Part shown: piece after piece, positions 11,499 through 20,800 of the stretch
How the letters are laid out: each line of letters opens with the position of its first letter
Numbering within the stretch: position 1 is the first letter of the stretch
NCBI GenBank assembly: GCA_009103225.1
Contig: RHPI01002503.1
Span: 267,008-302,178 of the forward strand
DNA from: Chlorokybus atmophyticus
Lineage: Eukaryota > Streptophyta > Chlorokybophyceae > Chlorokybales > Chlorokybaceae
Length of the DNA: 35,171 bases
Direction of reading: 5' to 3'
Position numbers and translations under genes: made by a program
Notes under the pieces: generated by a model
Databases searched by the model: none
What the model saw: only the letters and a program-made list of their open reading frames with translations
What the model was told of the DNA's origin: nothing

Positions 11499-11831
11499 GT
11501 GGTGACTGATCACAACCCGTTGGCGTACTTCTCAACACAGCTAAACTTGTCGCGTAGGCAGGCTCGCTGGAATAAGTTCTTGTCGCGATTTACCTTTGAA
11601 TGGGTATACCGGCCGGGCAAGACTAATGTGGCAGATCCTCTGAGTCGCTGTCCGTCATTGTTGGCAGTTATGCATGCGCAGTTGCTTGCAACGCAGGGTT
11701 CATTGCCTCTTAATGATGAGTTTGTGCAAGCTGTTTTACAGGGGTATGCATTAGACCCATGGTTCTCTGTACAACAGAATGTACAACAGCTTGACAAACG
11801 AGACAACTTGTATTATACGCCAGCTTGGTGA
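11499..11831 (+). pseudogene. Element C pol: RNase H end and linker
   Basis: Begins [39 protein letters not shown], the classic end of the RNase H region. A TAG lies just upstream at 11490-11492 in the same frame. At about 11815 the frame shifts into the integrase zinc domain. Confidence 0.85.
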
Positions 11832-13150
11832 TACCTGACCATGCTGGGTTGCGCATAAAATGCATAGCTGAAGTACACGATCCACCGTATGCTTGGCACT
11901 TTGGCGGTCGCAAGACTACTAATGCAGCGCAACAGTTGTACTGGTGGTGGTCATCGTAGCCTGTTGACGTGAAGCATTATGTTGACGCGTGTGACAAATG
12001 TCAGCGTGACAAGCCGTTACGTCAGAAACCCGCTGGGTTGCTGCGACTTTTGCCTGTTCCTGATGGCAAGTGGGAAAGTGTGAGTATGGACTTAAATACT
12101 GAGCTCCCAGAGACAGCATTAGGGCACACTGCGGTTGCAGTTTTTGTGAAACGTTTAACAAAAATGGTTCACATTGTCCCTTGCCGCACGAAAATAGGCT
12201 CCCGTAAATTAGCGATGATTTTTGTCGCCTCTGTGTTTAAGTTACATGGCTTGCCTCGTAACTTCGTGTCTGATCGCGATCCGCGATTTGTAGCTCAGTT
12301 CTAGAAGTCGCTATGCAGCTTCTTATATATTCAGCAGAATATGAGCACAGCTTACCATCCATAGACGGATGGTCAGACAGAGCGCGCCAATCAAGTGTTT
12401 GAGGAAACCATCCGGCATTATGTCAGTCCAAACCAATCTGATTGGGATGTTTATCTCCCAATGGCTGAGTTCGCGATTAACAATGCATGGCAAGAGAGTG
12501 TGCAGGAAATTCCATTTTTCTTAAATTATGGAGTGCATCCACTAAGTCCTGCAAACACTACATTGCCCGCTACCGACATAACTCGCGTACTCGCAGCGCG
12601 CGAGATGGCTTCGGCCATGCAGGATAGGTTAGCGTTGGCAAAGGACTGTTTGCGCGCAGCGCAGGACAGACAAAAAGCCCATGCTGATGCGCATCGCAGA
12701 GAGGCCAACTACGATGTGGGCTGTTCGGTGCTTCTCAGCACCAAAAACATATCCATCAAGGGAGTGGGTACCCGCAAGTTTTTCCCTCGCTGGATAGGCC
12801 CGTTTAAAGTGATTGATCGGGTCGGCACTCACGCGTATCGTTTGGACTTGCCAAAATCGATACGTATTCACAATGTGTTTCATGTGAGTGTACTTAAACC
12901 GTACCGTTTTAACGGTCGGGTTCAACCTCCTCCACCCCCCGTTGCAGTGGATGGCGACGATACTTTTGAGTATGAAGTGAAAGCAATCCTGAGTCATCGT
13001 AAGCCTCGACGCGGACGCGCGCCGTCTTACTTGGTAAAATGGAAAGGGTATGGTGTTGAACACAATACATGGGAGCCCGAAAGGAATCTTACCAACTGCC
13101 AGGAGATTCTTCGGGGGTACTGGAGTACTGTGTCCACACGCGGACGGTAA
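11819..13150 (+). pseudogene. Element C integrase with chromodomain
   Basis: One frame from about 11819 to the stop at 13148-13150, interrupted only by TAGs at 11957-11959, 12302-12304 and 12362-12364. The HHCC zinc domain (HDPPYAWHFGG, CDKCQRDK) is followed by DDE-core pieces MDLNTELPET, SDRDPRFVAQF and YHP-stop-TDGQTERAN. In that last motif the TAG occupies the highly conserved Gln. The C-terminal domain has FHVSVLKPYR. A chromodomain follows (FEYEVKAILSHR, YLVKWKGYGVEHNTWEPE). Confidence 0.9.
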
Positions 13151-13257
13151 AAGGGTGCTGGCGGACATCTTTACCGCTTCGGCCCTGATTCTCTTACTAC
13201 TTTCGTTTCTTTACTCGTGGTGGGGCTTTGCTAACCCTTCAATGAGGACATTGAAAC

Positions 13258-13272
13258 CTAAGTGGGGGGGAA
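13258..13272 (+). promoter_or_regulatory. Polypurine tract of element C
   Basis: A purine-rich run with seven G (AAGTGGGGGGGAA, one T) ends directly before the 3' LTR start TGTAACGG. Confidence 0.8.
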
Positions 13273-13616
13273 TGTAACGGTGTGCTACCTCCATAGAGGT
13301 TCCCCGCCCTTATTTAGGATTAAATAAGGGTCCCAACGAGATTATACAGCCTATTAAGCCATATTAGGGCCGTTAACTTATGTTAAGGCCTTAATATCGT
13401 GTTAGTTATCTGTAACACTGATATCGACAATCGACATGAGACTCATGTCTCATGTCGATATCAGCCGCATGGCGGCGCTGCTAACGCAGCGCCCGCCATA
13501 GCCAAGGGATCTTCTGCTTCGGCAGTTCCCCCTGGCGGCGGCGTCGTGGGCGTGGTGGCTGGTGGTGGTGTTGGGGTAGGGGATTAAAGGGAGGAGGGAG
13601 GCACCCCTCTCTTACA
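13273..13616 (+). repeat. 3' LTR of element C
   Basis: 344 bp, closely similar to 6746-7082. The hairpin at 13418-13464 differs from the 5' LTR: its apex is rearranged and a few bases are added, while the outer stem is kept. Confidence 0.93.
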
Positions 13617-13621
13617 ACCTC
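13617..13621. repeat. Right target-site duplication of element C (ACCTC)
   Basis: Direct repeat of 6741-6745, immediately outside the 3' LTR. Confidence 0.92.
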
Positions 13622-14386
13622 CATTAGCAAGTGTTAAACTTGGTTCTCCTCGTCTCCATGCATGTTGAAAGCCTCCCCGGGGCTGATCACCATGCCTTTG
13701 CCTCCAGTCAGTGTTTCTTGTGGTGGACTTAAAGTACAACGCGTCGAGACGCTCCGCGATGCTTATAGCCTCCGCGAGTGTCTTCAAGTCCCGTAGCTCC
13801 ACTTCTTTACGGCCCCAAGGTTTTAACCCACGTGTATACCTGTCCAGCTGCTCCTCCTCGGTCATATTGGGTATGGACATCACCAATCACTGAAACGCGG
13901 CCGTGTACGCCATCACCGACCCCATTTGCACAAGGGCTGCAAGTTTGCGCGTGCGGCCTTCACGCTCTCAACGCGAACATATTGATGCCTGACCTCCAGT
14001 GCCAACTCTTCCATGGTGGTCAATGGTAGCGCCAACCCGTTTGCAACACGCGTACATCGATGCCTCCACCACACAAGTGCCGCACCTTCAAGCAATGTCG
14101 CTGCAACCTCCACATGCAGATGCGTGGGCACCTCCGTGAGCTTCAACCAAGACGATACCTGAAAAATCCATTCATCCACTGCATCTCCATCACGTTGACC
14201 CCTGAATGGCTTGGGCTTTGGCACCTTCACATGCATGCGCGAGCTTGATGCCATGGGAATTTGTACACGCGCCATCGCATGCTCATACGCCTCGCGTTGT
14301 GCTTGTGCCGCCGCTTGCGTGTGATGAAGCTCTTCTCTTAATGCTAAGATGGCAGCTTGAAGCTCTTCCATGCGAGCATCCTCCAT
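13622..14386 (-). pseudogene. Element A gag (capsid part), interrupted
   Basis: Minus-strand Gag. ATG at 14386 opens MEDARMEELQAAILALREEL, a predicted coiled coil, followed by a capsid domain (KPFRGQRDGDAVDEWIFQV, AALVWWRH, LALEVRHQYV). A frame change near 13925 leads to the second half (MSIPNMTEEEQLDRYTRGL, LAEAISIAERLDALYF). A TGA (13887-13889) precedes that segment. The zinc-knuckle end of the same Gag lies at 6530-6740, on the other side of element C. Confidence 0.85.
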
Positions 14387-14462
14387 CTCCACTAACACAC
14401 TGCACTCCGCTTCCAAATGAAAATTGTAAACGCCCACACACTTCCGCTCTCACCTTCGTAAA

Positions 14463-14478
14463 CCGCGCTCCGATACCA
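14463..14478 (-). promoter_or_regulatory. Primer-binding site of element A
   Basis: The reverse complement reads TGGTATCGGAGCGCGG two bases inside the LTR end. It is initiator tRNA-Met-like and one base different from element C's site. Confidence 0.75.
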
Positions 14479-14480
14479 GT

Positions 14481-14980
14481 TGTGACGGTGCTTGTGCCTT
14501 GCTACCTGTGAGTTGGTCCAATCCACAACCCTCTCACCAAGGCACAGTATTCACACCGGAACCTTGTCCCCTCTGCCAAGCACACACACGCGCCTCGCCA
14601 CTCGCGTACGCACGCGCATGCGCTCGAAGCTACACACCGACTTGTGTAGCGCCTTGGATCGTCACACAAACAAGCACACACCAGTGGCCATACGCTAGCA
14701 ACCCCTGCTAACCACCACCAAGCTTGCACACCAGAAACTAGGGAGCTAAAGGTTGTATTGCAAATTGTAGAATGTCACTTTATACCTACCAGTCTGCACA
14801 TGCTACTGTCTAGACCATTCTAGCGCTAGACGGAACTAGAAGCTAAGATGTATATTGCAGAACCTTGTAGTACACTTCTAGACCTTTCCAACGCACCAAA
14901 GATCTCCTAAACCTTGCTGCTCATATGGTCAAGTTATACTACTTGGCGCCAGGCCCTTCCAAAAATCTGGTCGAGCCCTT
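14481..14980 (-). repeat. LTR of element A (5' LTR in element orientation), first portion
   Basis: Matches 3204 onward until GAGCCCTT, where element B begins. The remaining portion is at 26924-27097. The CCTT at 14977-14980 is duplicated after element B. Confidence 0.93.
14977..14980. repeat. Left target-site duplication of element B (CCTT)
   Basis: The uninterrupted LTR copy reads GAGCCCTTCTCGAC. Here it reads GAGCCCTT then element B, and after element B the sequence resumes CCTTCTCGAC, giving a 4-bp duplication. Confidence 0.85.
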
Positions 14981-15585
14981 TGTCATGCCTATCGCCCCGG
15001 CATGCCAGTCGTCATCGGGCATGCCTACAGCGAGACCCTCACCCGGCTTACCAGCATGGCAACCCGCGTGCGCCTCTGACCAGTAGCTAGGTCATGTCCC
15101 TAGAGTAGTTCGTGACCATAGCCTGCATAGGCACCGCGCGTAGCTGTGCAGTTGTGAGTTCAGTTATAAGTCCGGTTCTATATCGAGGGGGCATTTCCTG
15201 TGGAAATAGCCTCGATATGACCGTTAGCTTATGTTCCGGACATTCATGAGTTGACTTGTATAAGTAAGCACAGTGTTCACCGGATCAGCTGGTGACACTG
15301 TAAGTGAGAAAGCTAAGAGCTTGTGAAGCGACTTGAACTACGAACACACCGTCCTGGTTCCCAAGAATCCCCTCACCGTGTGAGAGCCTGTGCATGTTCT
15401 TGTGCACTGTGCTTGTTCTTGCTGTGAGCTTTGTGTACTTGGTCGCGGTGTGCTTGTTGGCATCAGTCAGGGCATAGCATCCACGTGTTGCTTGCTCATT
15501 CACCTCACTTAACAGTGTAATCCCTCTCCCACTCACGCAAAGAACTGTGTAAACAGCACTACCTATAGTAGTGGCTTGTTGACTT
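14981..15585 (+). repeat. Element B terminal repeat block A1
   Basis: 605 bp, starting TGTCATGCC and ending GGCTTGTTGACTT. It matches 25252-25856 and 26087-26691 almost base for base. Unlike those copies it is not followed by block B but by the internal region. It contains the TATA-like box and predicted transcription start. Confidence 0.92.
15259..15291 (+). promoter_or_regulatory. Predicted core promoter of element B
   Basis: TATAAG at 15259-15264 lies 32 bases before GGTGACACTG (15291), the usual TATA-to-start spacing. The predicted start coincides with the first base of the 15-mer complementary to the probable primer site, which independently supports 15291 as the mRNA 5' end. The same box is repeated in A2 and A3. 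Confidence 0.6.
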
Positions 15586-15596
15586 ACAGTGTCACC
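15582..15596 (+). promoter_or_regulatory. Probable self-priming primer site of element B
   Basis: ACTTACAGTGTCACC is the exact reverse complement of 15291-15305 and sits at the edge where block A1 meets the internal region, the normal location of a primer-binding site. No tRNA-like TGGTATC site is present. The arrangement resembles Tf1/sushi-type self-priming, in which the folded mRNA 5' end primes its own reverse transcription. Confidence 0.6.
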
Positions 15597-15796
15597 CTCT
15601 TTGCTCAAGTGAGTGTAGTTGCAAGCTGTACATCAGCATCGCAATCTGAAGTTGTACACATCACAGTGCAGTGTTGTCACCGTCATCGCATAGCGCGCAC
15701 AAGTGCTAGTGTGTTGGGTGATAGCAGCGCTGGAGATCCCATTGTAGAACACAAACACTCTACCCTTCATTCCACTTTCACCATCGCACCAGCTGT

Positions 15797-17554
15797 ATGA
15801 GCAGGCCCACCCCGTTCTCCCCAATAGACGAGGGTGACCTCAGCAGTTGGAGCCCAACCACCAACCTCACCTACGAGCGGACCAGTGACGGGAGCATCGA
15901 CCGCAGCAGCAGAGTCTCGCGCTCCATCTCCGGCTTCACCCCGCTTCACTCTACTCCTCGTCATCAAGCTTCTCCACTATCATCGGACAGCGACGACAAC
16001 GAGATGGAGTCTTCCAGTTCAACCACATCCCTGCGCTTCTCCGGACGTGCCGGCACCACCTCGCTGGATGAGTTCATCATCAAGTTCCACTCCAAGATGC
16101 GGCAGCAAGCTCTGAAGAACAAAGACTGGTCAGATGAGATCTCTTTCCACATTGCTGCTCAGTATCTTGATTATGAAGCACACGATGTCTGGAAGTCCGT
16201 TGCTGAACTGCATCGAGTAGACGGCTATGGCGAGCTTGCCAGCACCATAGCATCTGCATCGCTGCACCGTCCAACAGGTGTCGTTCCACCTGCCACTTCA
16301 GTTGCAGTAACAGGCTTGTCCATAGCTGCAGCTCTCAAGCAGGCAGAGGAGGAGGAACCGGAGTTGGTACTTATCAACTTGACCCCTGCAGAAGTTGAGT
16401 CCAAGGAGGCCACACGTCGAGTCCGCATCCTTGATCGTTCTGCCGTCATCATTGAGGAACAAAGAGCTGCACAGCCAGCGGCAGCCGCAGAGTGGGGTAC
16501 TCCTCTACCTCCGGCAACACCTGGCTCTCGTGCGGGAGGCAGTACCTTCACCCTCGGGTCAGTAGCACTGCGCGCACCAGCCATCTCTGTAGGTGCAGCC
16601 ATCTCTGATTCGCCACTCAAGGACCTGTACGCTGCCCTGCGCCGCACCTTCCCTCCTCAGACCACCAGCAAGGTTGAGGAGCTGAGACGCTTCCGACGCA
16701 AGCCCAATGAGGATCCCCTCCGCTTGTACTCCAGACTGGAAGGTCTGCTGAAGGACACTGACTACAGGATTGTCACTGAGGAGGCTGCTGCAGTGATATA
16801 CGTCAATGAGTTGGATGCTGCTCAAAGCGAGTCGACACGCCTGACTCTGAACTACAGCAGGCCCCTTGGCTACACCCTCAAGGAAGCTTTCGAGACTGCA
16901 CAAGCCATTCATAAGCGCGCAGTGTATGAGAAAGCGGTGCTGGACACCAACCGCAGTGCCTCACGGCCTATGGCAGGCACAAGTGCAGAGCCTCTTCGGC
17001 GGGACCGCAGCCGGGAGTCGCAAGGCATCCATTACAAGGATAAACGGTCAGCTCATGCTGCCCTTGTGGCTCCAGTGCTGTGCCACCGGTGTGGTCGACA
17101 TGGCCACTACCAAAAGGAGTGCACCGAAGATTACGGCAACCTTGTGTGCGACCACTGCCACAAGACGGGACACTTGGAGACAGTATGCTGGCTCAAGTTC
17201 CCTGAGCTGCGGCCCCCTATTGGCTACAACAACAGCAACAACGCTGTTGGCTACCGCGGCCACAACAACCACAACAACAACGGGGGCTACAACAACAGCA
17301 ACCATGCTGGCGGCCACAACAACAGCAACAACGCTGGTGGTCGCAACAACGGCAACAACGCTGGTGGCCACAACCCCAACAACAACAGCAACGCTAACGC
17401 CCGCAAGGAAGAAGCTGGCTATAGGGGGAAAAACCGCCCTCCACAGCACAAAGGACTTGAGGGACGTCCTCGCGCTGGAGCTGCTGCTGTCAAGGCACCA
17501 ACCAATCCACCGGATATCGACCAAGTGGCAGCCCTGATGGCGCGCGTGGCATAG
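15797..17554 (+). CDS. Element B Gag with two zinc knuckles
   Basis: 585 residues from ATG 15797. A Ser/Thr-rich start leads to a capsid-like domain (SLDEFIIKFHSKM; later LYAALRRTFPP, KVEELRRFRRKP, NEDPLRLYSRLEGLL, TLKEAFETAQAIHKRA). A basic segment precedes two CCHC knuckles, CHRCGRHGHYQKEC and CDHCHKTGHLETVC, which should bind the genomic RNA. An Asn/Gly/His-rich repetitive tail follows (about 17220-17400). The frame ends at TAG 17552-17554 in the phrase ALMARVA-stop-LEENKEHD and continues open into the next ORF, so readthrough or sense decoding would give Gag-Pol. Confidence 0.9.
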   Translation: MSRPTPFSPIDEGDLSSWSPTTNLTYERTSDGSIDRSSRVSRSISGFTPLHSTPRHQASPLSSDSDDNEMESSSSTTSLRFSGRAGTTSLDEFIIKFHSKMRQQALKNKDWSDEISFHIAAQYLDYEAHDVWKSVAELHRVDGYGELASTIASASLHRPTGVVPPATSVAVTGLSIAAALKQAEEEEPELVLINLTPAEVESKEATRRVRILDRSAVIIEEQRAAQPAAAAEWGTPLPPATPGSRAGGSTFTLGSVALRAPAISVGAAISDSPLKDLYAALRRTFPPQTTSKVEELRRFRRKPNEDPLRLYSRLEGLLKDTDYRIVTEEAAAVIYVNELDAAQSESTRLTLNYSRPLGYTLKEAFETAQAIHKRAVYEKAVLDTNRSASRPMAGTSAEPLRRDRSRESQGIHYKDKRSAHAALVAPVLCHRCGRHGHYQKECTEDYGNLVCDHCHKTGHLETVCWLKFPELRPPIGYNNSNNAVGYRGHNNHNNNGGYNNSNHAGGHNNSNNAGGRNNGNNAGGHNPNNNSNANARKEEAGYRGKNRPPQHKGLEGRPRAGAAAVKAPTNPPDIDQVAALMARVA

Positions 17555-17611
17555 CTGGAGGAAAACAAGGAGCATGACTATCAAGCCTGCTATGCTGCTA
17601 GGTGGGCATTG

Positions 17612-20600
17612 ATGGCACCAAAACGGGACAGGGACACTCCCACGCCGTCACGCGTACAACCATCCAGACGGGCGCGCAGGGAGGCTGGCGCGTCGTCAAC
17701 AGCGGCATTGTCGGACGCCACAAGTGGTGCTGCCTCGGCAGCCACAACCACCGCTGGGACGACGCCGTCGACGACACCGTCGGCATCCACACCGACTACG
17801 ACAGCAGGTGTCAACACTCTTGGCACCACGCTGTTCCCAGTGACGGAGAGCACCCACGCCGCAGCAACCATGGTCGTTGGGTTCGTAAGTGGTGAATCCA
17901 CCACTCCTGCCTCCATCGGAGCGACCACATCAACCGTACCTGCTGCCACCCTCACAGCTGCCACTTCAGTGACGACGACTGCGGCAGGTGCCACCACCAT
18001 CGCCTCCAGTAGTGCTGCCATGCCCACCGCACCACTTCCTGAAAGCTGGACGGCACCGCCACCAGCATTGGACGTCACACAACAAGTGCCACGCGGGCCG
18101 CAAGCAGAACGCGCCTGGGCATCGATTCTACGCAACGTGGAGCCCACCACTATTGCGTACGGACCAGGGGGGCAACGCACCACGCGCGTGGCACGCGATG
18201 ATCGCATCTTGCCCCTACCACCGCCAGAATACCACACGCTGCCGGAACCCACACAACAGCAGCTGGAGGATGAAATCCTCGCCGGCACTGCACCAGAGAT
18301 GAGGGATCGTCTGTTCGGGGTCACCTATCGCCGACCTGCGGTGTTGGAACTGGCCATCCAGTTGTTCATGGCATTACATGCACAGTTGCAGGACGCACCC
18401 AGTCAATCGCGACAGCCCATGCCCGCTCAACGGATCGACTTCGAGCCTTCGACACTGGACCCACTCGGCCTCCGGCGACAAAAACACCAAGACCTCGTGG
18501 TCACGATGTCTGACATAGCGCTGGGCGCTGATCCCGCTCTCCGGGGGCTCACTCCAGGCAGTCGTCAAGAGCGTTTCTCTGCACTCGAACAGGCCCATCG
18601 GTATCGCATGGACCAAGCTGCCCAAGTGGACGCGCGCCGACAAGCATACGAAGCAGCACACGCCGTTATCGTGCCAACCGTAGCACCAGCACATGTTGCC
18701 AGCGCCTCCACGGCGCCGACCACAGCACACGCCACGGCGCTCGCCATCGAACAGGCGGGACACGCAACTGTTGCAGACCAAGCGAGGGCGTTGGCGCAAC
18801 AATTGAGGGGAGTAATCGCCCCGCTGCTGCCTCCTTTGGTCGAAGACATGCCTGAGGATCAACGCGATGCAGGGCGAGGGTACCTCACCTCGCAAGGGGA
18901 CACCACACAACGAGGAGGAGCTGGTATGGTGGGGGAGCAACAACTCCGTACCGCACTCATCCGGCAAGCAGTCATGTTGCACAGGCCTGAGGGCAACACA
19001 TTAAGACAGATGATGGGGATGCAAGAGGGCAGCGCCGCGCGAGCTCGTCTCGTGACATGGCTCGTTGCCAATCACCCTGCTGTCCCCCTGTTTGCCTTTG
19101 GCAACCGAGCATCATGGTTGGGGGCATTCGTTCGTTCGCTGCGACAAGCATACGACGAGGCTGCCACCACAGCCCCGGACACGCTGGAGGGAGTGCAAGA
19201 GGCAATGCTGCGGCTGCCAGGGGTGGAAGCCGCACGGCAACGGCGGCGCATCGCCATTGCTCATGAGCTACACGCACAGCAGACTGACCTCCAGCGCACC
19301 CTACGCGCTCGCGCCATGACCGTGCTCGATGTGGGAGTGGTACAAGGAAGGTGGGATGCCTACATGGCAGGGATCTTGCGAGTCCCCACCATCACTCACG
19401 ACATGCGGCGACAGCTACTACGCGCCGTATACCTGCAGCCCATGCCTCAATATCATCATTGGACCGACACGGACACCGAGCCCACGGCCACGTGGGAGGG
19501 GACATTGGTCAGAGAAGCGGCTCATGCTGTGCGATGGACGTACGCCGCGGAGCAAGCTGAACGCGAGGCAGGCCCACAAACACCGGGTCCGCCGGGGTTT
19601 CCTCCACAGCCATTGGGTACACCCGCGGGCATGATTCCATCTTCGCAGAGGCGGCATCCACCTGCGCCGCCACCACAACCAGCGCCGGAACCTCCAGCAC
19701 CGAGGCCCCCCCGTGTCTACCAACCACCACGACAAGGTCGGTTCGGCAGAGGGAGAGGGCAAGGAGGGGGTTCTCCGGACCCAGCAGGCAGAGGAGCTCT
19801 GGCTGCCATGCGCTCAGCATCTCCAGCTGAGGCAATTGAGTCAGAGGAACAGACACCTCGCATGAAGAGGCTGCGTATCGACGCCAACGCTGCCATGGTG
19901 GCCAACCAAGGCAAGCACGTTACCATCAACGGTCTGGCACCCAAGCGGGTAATGTTGGACACCGGAGCACAGCCTGTCATCATCGGGCGCTTCCTCGCGC
20001 GGTCCCTAGGCATAACCAGTTCCGACTTGGTGCCTTGCCCGTACGTGTTGGACACTGCCACAGGTAGCCGAGATAAGGTGATGGGAGTCACCAGGGAGGC
20101 CTTTTGCATTCGGTTGACAGGGCTGGACCCAACCCACACGACCGAGATCGTCCAGCAATGTGTGGTCACCAATGCCGGCTCCTTCGACTTTCTGCTTGGG
20201 CAGGATTTCAACTTCCCTGTGGGCATGGGCCTCGACTGCTGGACAGAACGAGTGTGGTTTCGGCCACATTGGGATGAGGACGACGGAGAGGTACAGGGCT
20301 TCCTGCCTCTCGAGTTGGTCTCGCGCACGCGCGCCCAACGCAAAGTGGCTGCCATGGCCACACGCAGACACGCCCGCACCCGGAAGGCTGTAATGGCCAT
20401 ATACGACGGTGCTCGGACGCAAGTCGCTGCTGGTGCCACAACCCCGTGTCAAACCGGCGACCCCTCTCCCATCCCGTACAACGAGGAGCAGGAGGATGCC
20501 ACCGTGGAAGTAGCATTACAAGACCCAGCTGAACGGCGCTGGCGCGCACAGGTGGACGCACACATCTTGCTCAGCCACCCACTGATCACCACGCGCTTCC

Positions 20601-20800
20601 CCAACTACCGAAGCCACGTCAAGGTGCAGGACCACCATATGGTGGCCACCGGAGTGGTGGAATTCCACACCTTTCGCAGGCAACAGGGCATTACAGTGTT
20701 GGAGCTGTTTGGAAGCATTGGCAGTGGTCTTGCTGCAATCCTCTACACGGGCGTGAAGGTTACCAAATACTATTACTGCGACCCAGACCCACACGCGTAA
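17612..20800 (+). CDS. Element B Pol N-terminal part: unrecognised region, protease, start of methyltransferase
   Basis: About 1,062 residues from ATG 17612, in the same frame as gag (open from the gag TAG). The first 170 or so residues are Ala/Thr-rich low complexity. About 400 helical-looking residues follow that I do not recognise, possibly a second capsid-like or structural module. A Pro-rich stretch and an RGG-like segment (GRFGRGRGQGGG, near 19740) come next. The aspartic protease has VMLDTGAQPVIIGRFLARSL (DTGA at 19958-19969) and a later FDFLLGQDF. The end carries methyltransferase motif I, VLELFGSIGSGLAAI, and the frame stops at TAA 20798-20800 directly after YYYCDPDPHA. Confidence 0.88.
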   Translation: MAPKRDRDTPTPSRVQPSRRARREAGASSTAALSDATSGAASAATTTAGTTPSTTPSASTPTTTAGVNTLGTTLFPVTESTHAAATMVVGFVSGESTTPASIGATTSTVPAATLTAATSVTTTAAGATTIASSSAAMPTAPLPESWTAPPPALDVTQQVPRGPQAERAWASILRNVEPTTIAYGPGGQRTTRVARDDRILPLPPPEYHTLPEPTQQQLEDEILAGTAPEMRDRLFGVTYRRPAVLELAIQLFMALHAQLQDAPSQSRQPMPAQRIDFEPSTLDPLGLRRQKHQDLVVTMSDIALGADPALRGLTPGSRQERFSALEQAHRYRMDQAAQVDARRQAYEAAHAVIVPTVAPAHVASASTAPTTAHATALAIEQAGHATVADQARALAQQLRGVIAPLLPPLVEDMPEDQRDAGRGYLTSQGDTTQRGGAGMVGEQQLRTALIRQAVMLHRPEGNTLRQMMGMQEGSAARARLVTWLVANHPAVPLFAFGNRASWLGAFVRSLRQAYDEAATTAPDTLEGVQEAMLRLPGVEAARQRRRIAIAHELHAQQTDLQRTLRARAMTVLDVGVVQGRWDAYMAGILRVPTITHDMRRQLLRAVYLQPMPQYHHWTDTDTEPTATWEGTLVREAAHAVRWTYAAEQAEREAGPQTPGPPGFPPQPLGTPAGMIPSSQRRHPPAPPPQPAPEPPAPRPPRVYQPPRQGRFGRGRGQGGGSPDPAGRGALAAMRSASPAEAIESEEQTPRMKRLRIDANAAMVANQGKHVTINGLAPKRVMLDTGAQPVIIGRFLARSLGITSSDLVPCPYVLDTATGSRDKVMGVTREAFCIRLTGLDPTHTTEIVQQCVVTNAGSFDFLLGQDFNFPVGMGLDCWTERVWFRPHWDEDDGEVQGFLPLELVSRTRAQRKVAAMATRRHARTRKAVMAIYDGARTQVAAGATTPCQTGDPSPIPYNEEQEDATVEVALQDPAERRWRAQVDAHILLSHPLITTRFPNYRSHVKVQDHHMVATGVVEFHTFRRQQGITVLELFGSIGSGLAAILYTGVKVTKYYYCDPDPHA

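Larger units (their letters stand above)
6746..13616 (+). mobile_element. Element C: Ty3/gypsy chromovirus, forward orientation
   Basis: An LTR retrotransposon of about 6.9 kb with matching LTRs (6746-7082 and 13273-13616), primer site, polypurine tract and ACCTC duplications. It encodes Gag, protease, RT, RNase H, integrase and chromodomain. The coding region carries several stops and frameshifts, so it is inactive as read. It lies inside element A gag. Confidence 0.95.

Noticed and set aside
17048-17584. Reverse-strand Val/Ala-rich ORF opposite gag
   Set aside because: It is the antisense of the Asn-rich CAACAA-type repeat in Gag and shows no independent motif.
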